In this document: piece by piece, positions 31,625 to 40,375 of the stretch | Numbering within the stretch: the stretch's first letter is position 1 | Layout: each line of letters starts with the position of its first letter | NCBI GenBank assembly: GCA_964614185.1 | Contig: CAZTKJ010000008.1 | Location: 13,351-77,350 of the forward strand | Direction of reading: 5' to 3' | From: Suilimivivens sp964614185 | Lineage (GTDB): Bacteria > Bacillota > Clostridia > Lachnospirales > Lachnospiraceae | DNA: 64,000 nt | Program-made: the position numbers and the translations under genes | The notes under the pieces: model-generated | The model's database searches: none | What the model was told of the DNA's origin: nothing | The model's input: the letters and a program-made list of their open reading frames with translations, nothing else

Positions 31625-32938
31625 GCCGGGATAACTGTCTCCATCTCCCAGATATGTCTTGGCAATTCCATACAATGTATCCCCTTTCTTCACAGAATAA
31701 AAATATGAGTTCCCATGAAATGTCTGCATAAATACCGATGCGGCATACAAACAGTCTTCCGGGTTATCGGCTCCTTTTTTGATCTGTGCCTGTATAAGCC
31801 AGCTCCCGGTGCCCTCGTCCGTGATAGGCACTGCCACCTGATACTGATATCCGCCGCCTTCTCCCTTAAAAATCAGGTAATCATACCAGAATTCATTTTC
31901 CCTGCTATACTCCCACGTAATCTGCCTTTCCTCGGCATATTGCTCCATATAGTCATAAATTGACGCTTCATCCGTGAAAGTTCCCTCCGGCAGTACCGTG
32001 AGCAACGTTTCACCCCTATCTTCCTGAGGCTGCTCCAACAGTTCCCACATGTTCTCCGGGTATCCCCAAATCCGATAATGGGCATCATCCCATGTATTTT
32101 CCTCTCCCTGCACAAGAAATACTCTTGTAATATCCATCATAGCTAAGGTAATCCTGCTGCCATCTTCCAGTTCTACAGTCAGGATATAGTCCAACTCCCA
32201 CCAGCTTGTGCCATCTTCCATACGGTCAGTACGTTCCGCAGAAATCAGTTCCAGCGTCAGCTCCTTATCTTCCAGTTGAAGCTCCGGAAAGTTGGACAGA
32301 TATTTTGCAAATTCATCCTGCAAAAACCCCTCCAGGATCAATTGCCTTGTCTTCGCCATGCTCTCGCTAAATTCCCTGCAATCATCTCCGACTACATTTT
32401 TTTCGTCCAGCTCCCTAAGTATTTCACGTTCCCGCTCTCCAATATACTGCACACTGACGCCTGAATCCCTCCATATGATCTGCCCATCCTTCGGCATGGC
32501 AAAAGATACGTCATGGTCATGGCAAATAACATTGTAGACGGTAAACAGTTCATTGGAAAAAGTTCCGTCCTCCTGTCTGATATACTGAAGTACTTCTTCA
32601 TGTCCTATAATATTTATAATTTCCGAAGAAGGCAGCGGAGTCAGTTCTCTCGGTACAGTTTCGTCCACTTCAGGCAGCGTGTCAATTACAGTAATTTTAG
32701 GAAATGCATTCTCAACATTCTCAGTTTCCACAGTTTTTCCATAGCTGTCCTCCATCTCCCTTACTTCTTCTGTTTTCCCACTATCATCATCTGCCGCTGC
32801 TACTTCTTCCGGTTCTCCCTGTTGCTCTGTCTGCTGGCTGCTTTTCACAAGTGCTGCAGTACTTTCTGTTTTTTGGGAGCATCCACACAACATCAACATT
32901 ACAACTGCAATGCACAGCTGCCTTTTTTTGTAAAACAT
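31622..32938 (-). CDS. LysM lipoprotein truncated by frameshift
   Basis: 438 residues. Signal peptide with lipobox (MLMLCGC, Cys about 20), an acidic Ser/Glu linker, an unrecognised external region (about 75-410), and the start of a C-terminal LysM domain (YSVKKGDTLYGIAKTYLGDGDS). LysM normally needs about 45 residues and here stops after roughly 25. The missing part is readable in the next frame up to 31545, so the gene has lost its peptidoglycan-binding end. The ATG has a GGAGG-type site. Whether the truncated lipoprotein works is unknown. Confidence 0.75.
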   Translation of the reverse strand: MFYKKRQLCIAVVMLMLCGCSQKTESTAALVKSSQQTEQQGEPEEVAAADDDSGKTEEVREMEDSYGKTVETENVENAFPKITVIDTLPEVDETVPRELTPLPSSEIINIIGHEEVLQYIRQEDGTFSNELFTVYNVICHDHDVSFAMPKDGQIIWRDSGVSVQYIGEREREILRELDEKNVVGDDCREFSESMAKTRQLILEGFLQDEFAKYLSNFPELQLEDKELTLELISAERTDRMEDGTSWWELDYILTVELEDGSRITLAMMDITRVFLVQGEENTWDDAHYRIWGYPENMWELLEQPQEDRGETLLTVLPEGTFTDEASIYDYMEQYAEERQITWEYSRENEFWYDYLIFKGEGGGYQYQVAVPITDEGTGSWLIQAQIKKGADNPEDCLYAASVFMQTFHGNSYFYSVKKGDTLYGIAKTYLGDGDSYPG

Positions 32939-32983
32939 TTTATCAGCCTCCTCTTTTCAAATGTCCCTTAAACAACATTATTT

Positions 32984-33490
32984 TTACAGAATTTTCGCCA
33001 TATAATATTCGTCAACAAATGTTTTCTCAACGAGCATTGATTTTGTCCTTATTCCTTCAATTTCAAAACCACTTTTTTCATACAAATGCCTTGCGGCCTT
33101 ATTATTGCATTCAACTGTAAGTTCCAAACGGATGATACCATTTTCTTTCGCCCACTTATCCAAATTTTTTAAGAAGGCTGTTCCAATCCCCTTGCTGCTA
33201 TAATCTTTTAATATACCTATGGTAACATATCCAGTATGAGAAATCCTATTAAATTTTCCTCGTTCCGCACGTACATATCCTATGATTTTATTACCATCCA
33301 ATGCAATTTGCAGAAAATCATTTCCTTCGATTACATTGCGATAAATATCATCTTTCAATTCCTGAATATTAGTACGTTGTTCTCTTTCTTCTGGTTCGTA
33401 CATCATATAATTTGTTTCAACATCAAGAGAATTTAGTAAGGTCCAAAAATTTTCAATTTCTTCAAATTCTATTTTTTTTAGCGTAACCAA
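32984..33490 (-). CDS. GNAT-family N-acetyltransferase
   Basis: 168 residues. The acetyl-CoA loop is LKDYSSKGIGTAFLKNLDKWAKENGIIRLELTV; the C-terminal NNKAARHLYEKSGFEIEGIRTKSML matches the RimI/RimJ-like GNAT group. I place the start at TTG 33490 (MVTLKKIEFEEIENFW) because GAGG lies eight bases upstream and family homology begins there; a longer TTG start at 33523 has no ribosome binding site. Substrate unknown. Confidence 0.8.
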   Translation of the reverse strand: MVTLKKIEFEEIENFWTLLNSLDVETNYMMYEPEEREQRTNIQELKDDIYRNVIEGNDFLQIALDGNKIIGYVRAERGKFNRISHTGYVTIGILKDYSSKGIGTAFLKNLDKWAKENGIIRLELTVECNNKAARHLYEKSGFEIEGIRTKSMLVEKTFVDEYYMAKIL

Positions 33491-33594
33491 TAATAATTCC
33501 TCACTTTCCCTTGTTACATACAAGCAAGCTTTTCATCATCCGTCACATTATTATTTAACTTGGGGGTGTCTTAGCAATTTCCCTTACTGTCTCC

Positions 33595-34371
33595 TCAACC
33601 CAATTTGCCCGCTAAATACTCTGCTATGCCGTCTTCATCATTACTCCCAATTACCAGATCCGCCTGTTCTCTGACCTCACTGATAGCATTTCCCATAGCA
33701 ATACCTGTCCCGCACAATTTAAGCATACCGATGTCTGCATAATCATCTCCAAAAGCCGTTATCTCTTCCGGACTTATTCCGCATACAGAACATAATTTTT
33801 CGATTGCATGCTCTTTTGTTGCTGTTTTTTGAGTAAACTTATACCAATATCCATCAGAAAAACGTATGCAGTCACACCAATCCAATAACTTTGAAAGATG
33901 CATTGCCTGACTGTCCTCAAAAATCTCTACGCACATTTTTAGGGAGCTTTCCCCAAAATCCGTAAAATCCGTATAAATACTATCTCCCCAACTATGGTCT
34001 TGTGTCTTTGGATCAATCTTATAATTCCAATAATGGGAATCTATTGTATCAATTGTTATTTCACAATCTGCACCACATATTTCTCTGGCAAGTGCAATCA
34101 TCTGCCTTGTTTCCTCTTTGGAAAACTCAGCCTTGTATATATATTCACCATTATATTTTACCAACGCCCCGCCGCTTGCAATCAATACATCGGGCTGTAG
34201 CTCCTCTATAAAAGATAATGCATTCTGCTCCCCTCTGGATGTAGATACCCCAATCAATATTCCTTTCTTTCGACACTCACGTAATGCTTTCATTGTTGCT
34301 TGCGAAATAGTCTTATCGCTGCGAAGCAATGTTCCATCCAAATCAAATAAAAGCAGTCTGCAATTTTCCAC
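33595..34371 (-). CDS. HAD-IIB (Cof-type) phosphatase
   Basis: 258 residues. Motif I LLFDLDGTLLRSDK, motif II VSTSRG, motif III Lys in the TKEHAIEK region, and motif IV ITAFGDDYADIGML are all intact, with a C2B cap between. The family dephosphorylates sugar phosphates, nucleotides or flavins in the cytoplasm; substrate cannot be told. GTG start at 34369-34371 with GGAGG seven bases upstream. Stand-alone. Confidence 0.88.
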   Translation of the reverse strand: MENCRLLLFDLDGTLLRSDKTISQATMKALRECRKKGILIGVSTSRGEQNALSFIEELQPDVLIASGGALVKYNGEYIYKAEFSKEETRQMIALAREICGADCEITIDTIDSHYWNYKIDPKTQDHSWGDSIYTDFTDFGESSLKMCVEIFEDSQAMHLSKLLDWCDCIRFSDGYWYKFTQKTATKEHAIEKLCSVCGISPEEITAFGDDYADIGMLKLCGTGIAMGNAISEVREQADLVIGSNDEDGIAEYLAGKLG

Positions 34372-34538
34372 TTGTCCACCTCCGAAATATTTCTATACAA
34401 TTTTAAATAGGAATATCCATATGTCAAAGCTGTTTTGATATGGCTAAATTATGCCACAATCATCCCCCTTGTTTCAATTATAATATGTTAAATTATTGTG
34501 GTTCTCTGTCAGCTTTTATAGTAAGCGCCCTATTATAA

Positions 34539-34570
34539 GTCACTAAGCTGTAACATTTTTTTGGTATAAT
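34539..34570 (+). promoter_or_regulatory. Promoter of the response regulator gene with conserved box
   Basis: GTCACTAAGCTGTAAC (34539-34554), ten bases, TATAAT (34565-34570). The box replaces a normal -35 and recurs before the ABC exporter genes at identical spacing, so it is probably the binding site of the regulator encoded here. Confidence 0.7.
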
Positions 34571-34600
34571 AGAAGTAAAAAATATAAGGTGGTTATTGAG

Positions 34601-35272
34601 ATGATCGAATTATTTTATGCTGAAGATGACGCTAATATTGCAGGTGCTGTGAAAGAATATCTGGAACAGAAAAACTTTAAAGTAATGATATATGGTACGA
34701 TTTTAGAGGTTAAACAGGCGCTGGAAATTCATGTGCCAACTGTTATTTTGTTAGATTGGAATATGCCGGATGGTGGCGGAGATAGTCTTTGTCAATGGAT
34801 TCGCAGTAGATGGAAGGAACTGCCAATTATTTTTCTTACGGTTCGGAGTGATTCCCACGATATCGTTTCAGGTTTTCAAAATGGTGCGGATGATTATGTA
34901 GTAAAGCCTTTTGAATTAAGTGTATTATATTCAAGGATTCAGGCGGTACTGCGAAGAACGGGAAATGTGGCAAAGCAGTATTTGTCCTGTGATGGGATCA
35001 TGATTGATTTAGGCCGTAGGACAGTTTCTTGCGGTTCGGAAGAAATAGATTTAAGCGTATCAGAATATGAATTGCTTTTGTATCTCTTGCAGAATAAAGG
35101 AAAGACTGTTACCAGGGAAAAAATCTTAGAACAGGTATGGGATGTAAATGGAAACTACGTGAATAACAATACTCTGACAGTTACTATGAAACGATTGCGA
35201 GACAAACTGCACCAACCGTCTTGTTTGAAAACAATCAGAAGTGTGGGATACCGTATGGAGGATACCATATGA
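34601..35272 (+). CDS. OmpR-family response regulator of an ABC-exporter module
   Basis: 223 residues. Receiver domain: EDD (8-10), D52 in LLDWNMPDGGG, T in FLTVRS, K in VVKPF. Winged helix: LSVSEYELLLYLLQNKGKTVTREKILEQVW and VRSVGYRM-type end. The ATG at 34601 has AAGGTGG eight bases upstream. It overlaps the kinase gene by four bases (ATGA). The shared promoter box points to autoregulation and activation of the downstream exporter, in the style of antimicrobial-peptide detoxification modules (Bce/Vra types). Confidence 0.93.
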   Translation: MIELFYAEDDANIAGAVKEYLEQKNFKVMIYGTILEVKQALEIHVPTVILLDWNMPDGGGDSLCQWIRSRWKELPIIFLTVRSDSHDIVSGFQNGADDYVVKPFELSVLYSRIQAVLRRTGNVAKQYLSCDGIMIDLGRRTVSCGSEEIDLSVSEYELLLYLLQNKGKTVTREKILEQVWDVNGNYVNNNTLTVTMKRLRDKLHQPSCLKTIRSVGYRMEDTI

Positions 35273-36486
35273 GTGGGCGAAAAAACTTTGTGATCATATT
35301 TGGATTTACAGCAGCTATCAGTTTGATTTCTTCTGCTGTTACAGCAATGTTGGTTTCTTTTCATTACAGCAGGCTTCAATTTGATTTGGTAAATGTTATC
35401 TGTGGCAAAATGCTGGAACAAGAGCCGGAAATGAAAAATATAGTTTTTGCCGCATTAAAAGAATATACCAGCGGAAATATCGACGGTATGGCAGTAAATG
35501 ATGTCTTATCTGTTTTAGGATATGGCATATCCGATTTTTCGGATTCTGCTGTTACATATCATATTCTATTTGCAATAACAGGGTTTTTGGCAGGAATCTT
35601 CCTCTTTGTTATTACTTTTGTATTTCGTAACAAAATGGAAGCGAAACGAATAGAGGCATTGTCAGATTATTTGGAGCAAGTTAATACTGGAAAAGCAGTT
35701 GTCCTCTCTGTTTCAGGAGAAGATATTTTTTCTAAATTGGAAGATGAAATATATAAGACAGTGACATTTCTATACCAGACAAAGGATACCGCAGTACAGG
35801 CAAAAAATGATTTTGCTGAGAATTTATCAAATATAGCACATCAGATAAAAACTCCTATCACTGCAATTTCTTTATCACTGCAAACATTATCTGAAATACC
35901 AATGAAAAACGAATATGAAAAAGATAAGATGGAACAAATAAAGAAACAGTTAATCAGACTTATCCATTTAGAAGAATCCCTGCTTGTTTTATCTCGTCTT
36001 GATGCAGGTACATTGACGTTTCAAAAAGAGGATGTGGATATTTTTACTCTGCTTGTCCTTGCTGCAGATAATTTGCAGGAATTATTTGCAGATTCCGGAA
36101 CTTCCATGGATATTCCGGAATTAGGGGAGGTGCTAATAGCAGCTGATTTAGACTGGACTATGGAAGCGATTATGAATGTAATGAAAAACTGTATGGAGCA
36201 CAATATGGGTGGAACAGTCCATTGTTCTTATAGGCAGAATCCACTATACACAGAAATACTTATTTGGGATGAGGGGGACGGATTTTCCAAAGAAGATATT
36301 CCACATCTTTTTAAACGGTTTTATCGGGGACAGAATGCAAATGCAGGAGATAATATCCGCAGCAGCAGCATTGGAATCGGTTTAGCATTGTCAAGAGAGA
36401 TTATAGAACATCAAAACGGGATAATAAGGGCCAAAAATCTGCCGGATGGCGGCGCATGTTTTGAGATCCGGATATATAAACGATGA
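35269..36486 (+). CDS. Sensor histidine kinase of an ABC-exporter module
   Basis: 405 residues with two membrane helices (about 7-29 and 105-128) around an external loop of about 75 residues, larger than in BceS-type intramembrane kinases. The phospho-acceptor His lies in NIAHQIKTPITAISLSL; ATPase motifs are NVMKNCMEHN, DEGDGF and SIGIGLALS. The ATG is inside the regulator's stop (ATGA). It probably senses an antimicrobial or cell-wall-active compound directly or through the exporter encoded next. Confidence 0.9.
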   Translation: MSGRKNFVIIFGFTAAISLISSAVTAMLVSFHYSRLQFDLVNVICGKMLEQEPEMKNIVFAALKEYTSGNIDGMAVNDVLSVLGYGISDFSDSAVTYHILFAITGFLAGIFLFVITFVFRNKMEAKRIEALSDYLEQVNTGKAVVLSVSGEDIFSKLEDEIYKTVTFLYQTKDTAVQAKNDFAENLSNIAHQIKTPITAISLSLQTLSEIPMKNEYEKDKMEQIKKQLIRLIHLEESLLVLSRLDAGTLTFQKEDVDIFTLLVLAADNLQELFADSGTSMDIPELGEVLIAADLDWTMEAIMNVMKNCMEHNMGGTVHCSYRQNPLYTEILIWDEGDGFSKEDIPHLFKRFYRGQNANAGDNIRSSSIGIGLALSREIIEHQNGIIRAKNLPDGGACFEIRIYKR

Positions 36487-36507
36487 TTTTAATATTTATT
36501 CTGCTGC

Positions 36508-36540
36508 AGTCACTAAGTTGTAACTTTCATTTAGTACAAT
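36508..36540 (+). promoter_or_regulatory. Promoter of the ABC exporter genes with conserved box
   Basis: GTCACTAAGTTGTAAC (36509-36524), ten bases, TACAAT (36535-36540). It differs from the regulator's own box by one base and keeps the same distance to the -10. Confidence 0.7.
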
Positions 36541-36575
36541 ATGGCTTGTAAACAGCATTCAAAGGAGACAACAAA

Positions 36576-37256
36576 ATGAATATCTTAACATGTGAGGGAG
36601 TTTGTAAAATCTATGGTTCCGGCAATAATCAGGTGGCTGCACTGGATGGAATCGATTTGACGGTAGGCAAGGGAGAATTTGTAGCTGTTATTGGGGCCTC
36701 CGGTTCAGGTAAATCTACACTGCTGCATATTCTGGGAAGCGTGGATAAACCTACAAGTGGAAAAGTTACAATAGACGGAACAGATCTTTCTAAACTTAAT
36801 CAGACCCAGGCAGCAATTTTTCGCAGAAGAAAAGTGGGTTTGGTGTATCAGTTTTATAACTTGATTCCAACACTTACAGTGCAAAAAAACATTCTTATGC
36901 CCCTTGCCCTTGATAAGAAAAAACCAAACAAAGAGTATTTTGAAAAGATAGTTGGTTCGCTTGGTATTGCTGACCGGCTTGAAGCCTTGCCAAATCAGTT
37001 ATCAGGCGGACAGCAGCAAAGGGTTGCCATAGCACGTTCCCTGATTTATCGTCCGGCCCTGCTTTTGGCAGATGAACCCACCGGAAATTTGGACCAGAAA
37101 AATTCCAAAGAAATTATTGATATGCTGAAATTATCCAATCGTAATTTGGAACAAACAATTGTGTTGATCACTCATGATGAGAAAGTGGCTTTAGAAGCAG
37201 ACCGTATCATAACCATAGAGGATGGACATATTATAAGTGACGAGAAGCGGAGGTAA
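36576..37256 (+). CDS. ABC exporter ATPase (MacB/BceA type)
   Basis: 226 residues. Walker A GASGSGKST, Q-loop YQFYNLIP, signature LSGGQQQRVAIA, Walker B LLLADEPTGNLD, switch His in LITHDEK. LADEPTGNLD is typical of ATPases paired with FtsX-type permeases that act on peptides or lipids. AAAGGAG precedes the ATG. The permease follows after six bases. Confidence 0.92.
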   Translation: MNILTCEGVCKIYGSGNNQVAALDGIDLTVGKGEFVAVIGASGSGKSTLLHILGSVDKPTSGKVTIDGTDLSKLNQTQAAIFRRRKVGLVYQFYNLIPTLTVQKNILMPLALDKKKPNKEYFEKIVGSLGIADRLEALPNQLSGGQQQRVAIARSLIYRPALLLADEPTGNLDQKNSKEIIDMLKLSNRNLEQTIVLITHDEKVALEADRIITIEDGHIISDEKRR

Positions 37257-37262
37257 TAGGCT

Positions 37263-39476
37263 ATGTGGAAAGATTATTCATCAGGTTATATTAAAAATAA
37301 CCGTTCATCAGGTATGTCTGTTATCATTGCAACACTTATATCAGCTTTACTGTTATCATTGCTCTTAGGGTTATTTTATAACGCATGGAAGTATGAAATT
37401 GAAAGGATCGAACAGGAAGAAGGTGGCTGGCAAAGCAGAATTGTTGGAGTATTTAATCAGGAAGATATTGAATCCATAAAGAACTTTGCTAATGTAAAAG
37501 ATATAATTATAAATGAAAAGGAAAGACAGATTCCGGAAACTATAATAGATATTTATTTTGATAACATGGGAGCTGTTCTTGACGATACATTACGGATTGC
37601 CGAAACTTTAGGCGTTTCATCAGACAAGGTTATTTATAACCATGAACTTCTGGCAATGTATATGATACGTGATCCGCAGGATACTGCACCAAGATTGATT
37701 TTCCCGTTGTTTATACTTATAGTTGGAATTGCATCTTTTTCATTAATTATAGTAATACATAATTCTTTTGCAGTATCTATGAATGCCAGAATCCATCAGT
37801 TTGGTATTTTTTCCAGCATCGGCGCCACACCAAAACAGATACGGTCATGTCTTTTGCAGGAAGCGGCTGCATTATGTATTCCTCCAATTTTAATTGGAAA
37901 TATGCTGGGCATTTTAATCAGTATGGGACTTATGCATATGCTGAATGGCTTGTCAGGGAATGGTGTGGCAGGCAATCATGAAGCAGTATTCGGTTATCAC
38001 CCATTAGTTTTAACGGTGACACTTCTTTTAACAATAGCGACCATATGGATTTCCGCATGGATGCCGGCCAGGAAATTGAGTAAACTGACACCCCTTGAAG
38101 CAATTAAAAATACGGGCGAATTACAGTTAAAGCGTAAGAAAAAATCTCCTTTGCTTACTTGTTTTTTTGGAATGGAAGGAGAATTGGCCGGTAACGCACT
38201 GAAAGCACAGAAAAGAGCCTTACGGACAGCATCGCTTAGCCTGATATTCTCTTTTCTTGCCTTTGCCATTATGCAATCCTTTTTTACACTTTCAGGAATC
38301 AGCACAAGGGAAACTTATTTTGAGCGTTATCAGGATGTTTGGGATATTATGGTTACAGTAAAGGGCACAGATGTGGATTCTTTTAGTGAAACCCCAAAAA
38401 TACAGGAGATTCCTGAAATAAGAAGCGCTATTGTATATCAGCGGGCAGTGGCAAAAAGAATCATTACAGAGGATGAAATAAGCGAAGATATGGAGTCCTT
38501 TGGCGGTTTTGCCGCAGCCGGAGATTATTATGTGAGCAAGGCGAATGGGGGATGGCTTGTAAACGTTCCCATCATCATACTGGATGATGCGAGTTTTTTA
38601 GCATACTGTGAACAGATTGGTATCACACCGAGGCTTGATGGAGCAGTTATATGGAATCAGATACGTGATGTTACAAATCCGGATTTTAGGCATCCTCGAT
38701 ATATGTCCTACATAAAGGAGGAAAATGCGATAAGCATTTTAAGACAGTCCGGTAATGAAGAAATGACAACAACGATTCCTGTTTTGTCCTATACAGAGAA
38801 AGTGCCTGCTTTAAGAGAGGAATACGCAACCCTTGATTATTATGAACTGGTGCACTTTATTCCTGTATCTTTGTGGAAGGAAATCAAGGGACAGATTGGA
38901 GGCAGCAAGAAAGATACCTATATCTGTATGCTTTGCAGGGAAAATGTGACATTAGAGGAACTGAATGCTTTGCAGGGACAGGTGGAAAGCCTTATTGCGG
39001 AAAACTATAAGACAGAAAGTGAGAATCGTATTCAGGAAGTAAACGTGAACGATAAACAGATACAAGGAATGATGACAATACTTGGCGGCTTCTGTGTTCT
39101 GCTTGCAATTATCGGCATTGGAAATGTGTTTTCTAATACGCTGGGCTTTGTTCGTCAGAGAAAAAGGGAATTTGCAAGGTATATGTCTGTTGGAATGACA
39201 CAAGGAGAAATCAAAAGAATGTTCTGCATTGAGGCACTTACCGTTGCAGGGCGTCCGATTTTAATTACCCTTCCGCCGGCAATTATTGCAGTGGGGTGTA
39301 TGCTGAAGATGAGCTATGTTGAAGTGGAAACCTTTCTTGCCAAGGCACCGATTATTCCAATTATGTTTTTTATGTTGGCTATTGGTGGAACTGTGGCATT
39401 TGCATATTATCTTGGTTGGCGTAATATACGAAAAATCAATTTAGCCGAAGTTTTACGGGATGATACCATGATGTAA
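37263..39476 (+). CDS. FtsX-type ABC permease (BceB-like)
   Basis: 737 residues. One N-terminal helix (about 17-37), an extracytoplasmic part, three helices (about 145-270) with the FtsX pattern (FGIFSSIGATPKQIRSCLLQEA, MPARKLSKLTPLEAIK), a helix near 325, a large external domain (about 350-595), and three last helices with a second FtsX copy (RQRKREFARYMSVGMTQGEIKRMF). The two FtsX units and big loop fit exporters giving resistance to bacitracin-like or lantibiotic peptides. It works with the ATPase just upstream; substrate not determinable. Confidence 0.88.
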   Translation: MWKDYSSGYIKNNRSSGMSVIIATLISALLLSLLLGLFYNAWKYEIERIEQEEGGWQSRIVGVFNQEDIESIKNFANVKDIIINEKERQIPETIIDIYFDNMGAVLDDTLRIAETLGVSSDKVIYNHELLAMYMIRDPQDTAPRLIFPLFILIVGIASFSLIIVIHNSFAVSMNARIHQFGIFSSIGATPKQIRSCLLQEAAALCIPPILIGNMLGILISMGLMHMLNGLSGNGVAGNHEAVFGYHPLVLTVTLLLTIATIWISAWMPARKLSKLTPLEAIKNTGELQLKRKKKSPLLTCFFGMEGELAGNALKAQKRALRTASLSLIFSFLAFAIMQSFFTLSGISTRETYFERYQDVWDIMVTVKGTDVDSFSETPKIQEIPEIRSAIVYQRAVAKRIITEDEISEDMESFGGFAAAGDYYVSKANGGWLVNVPIIILDDASFLAYCEQIGITPRLDGAVIWNQIRDVTNPDFRHPRYMSYIKEENAISILRQSGNEEMTTTIPVLSYTEKVPALREEYATLDYYELVHFIPVSLWKEIKGQIGGSKKDTYICMLCRENVTLEELNALQGQVESLIAENYKTESENRIQEVNVNDKQIQGMMTILGGFCVLLAIIGIGNVFSNTLGFVRQRKREFARYMSVGMTQGEIKRMFCIEALTVAGRPILITLPPAIIAVGCMLKMSYVEVETFLAKAPIIPIMFFMLAIGGTVAFAYYLGWRNIRKINLAEVLRDDTMM

Positions 39477-39478
39477 AA

Positions 39479-40330
39479 TCAAGAGTATCTCTGCGCAAAC
39501 TTTTCATCTGCCTTCATCAGTCCTTCATGATACTTTCGGTAAGAACTGCTTAATCTGCACATTGCCGGAATAAATATATCATTATAGCCGCTTGTTTCAT
39601 TAAATTGCCGCAGTGCCGTCTCCAGACGATATGCGGGTGAAGTTTTATACTCTTCCGACTGTTTATAAGAAAGATAGCCTGCAATTATTTCATGGTTATC
39701 CTCAAGAAATTTTTCCGTGTCGCAAATGGCAGCATTCATATTGGAGGATATTTTCTCCGCAAACTCCTCATCAAAGTTCAGAGTTACCTCCTCCAAATAT
39801 TCTTTTACATCATGGGGAATGTCAAAGTCTGCATTGTCCAGAAAGGAAACGATGCTGTCAAATGCCTCCTGTTGTTCATCTGTTAAAACAGGTTCATTAA
39901 GATATGGCGCAAAATGAAAACAGATATATTTCCCATAGCTGCCGGGAAAAGTATTCATAAAGCGTTCCAGAATGATCTGCTTTTTTTGCAGCTGCTCTAA
40001 CTGATTCTGTACCTGTTCCCAGTTATTTTGATCTGCAAGCTTCCCAAGCAGCGCCTGCTTTTCCCACAGGGCAGACATCTGCAGTGCCTTTTTACTATGA
40101 ATTTCGTGTAACGCCGTTGTCATCTCCCCGGACAACACAGTACGAATTTCAGTAACAGACAGTCCCAGGCCTCTTAAGACAGAGATTTTTTTCAAAGTAA
40201 GAATATCTTCCTTTGTAAAACTACGATATCCGTTTTCCTGTACTGTGGGAGAAACAAGTTCCTGTTCGATATAATATTCAATGGCTTTTTTGGTTAAAGA
40301 ACATTCTTTACATACTTCATGGATCAGCAT
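39479..40330 (-). CDS. MerR-family transcriptional regulator
   Basis: 283 residues. The N-terminal MerR winged helix (MLIHEVCKECSLTKKAIEYYIEQELVSP, NGYRSFTKEDILTLKKISVLRGLGLSVTEI) is followed by a coiled coil (about 85-125) and a long helical effector domain (about 130-283). No Cys metal-binding motif, so a drug- or ligand-binding type is likely. The second ATG (40330), seven bases from GGAGG, is preferred. It converges on the ABC permease gene with only two bases between stops, so it is not in that operon. Confidence 0.85.
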   Translation of the reverse strand: MLIHEVCKECSLTKKAIEYYIEQELVSPTVQENGYRSFTKEDILTLKKISVLRGLGLSVTEIRTVLSGEMTTALHEIHSKKALQMSALWEKQALLGKLADQNNWEQVQNQLEQLQKKQIILERFMNTFPGSYGKYICFHFAPYLNEPVLTDEQQEAFDSIVSFLDNADFDIPHDVKEYLEEVTLNFDEEFAEKISSNMNAAICDTEKFLEDNHEIIAGYLSYKQSEEYKTSPAYRLETALRQFNETSGYNDIFIPAMCRLSSSYRKYHEGLMKADEKFAQRYS

Positions 40331-40375
40331 CATTTCACCTCCACAAATATGATAAACCAGCCCCCAGGGGAACAG

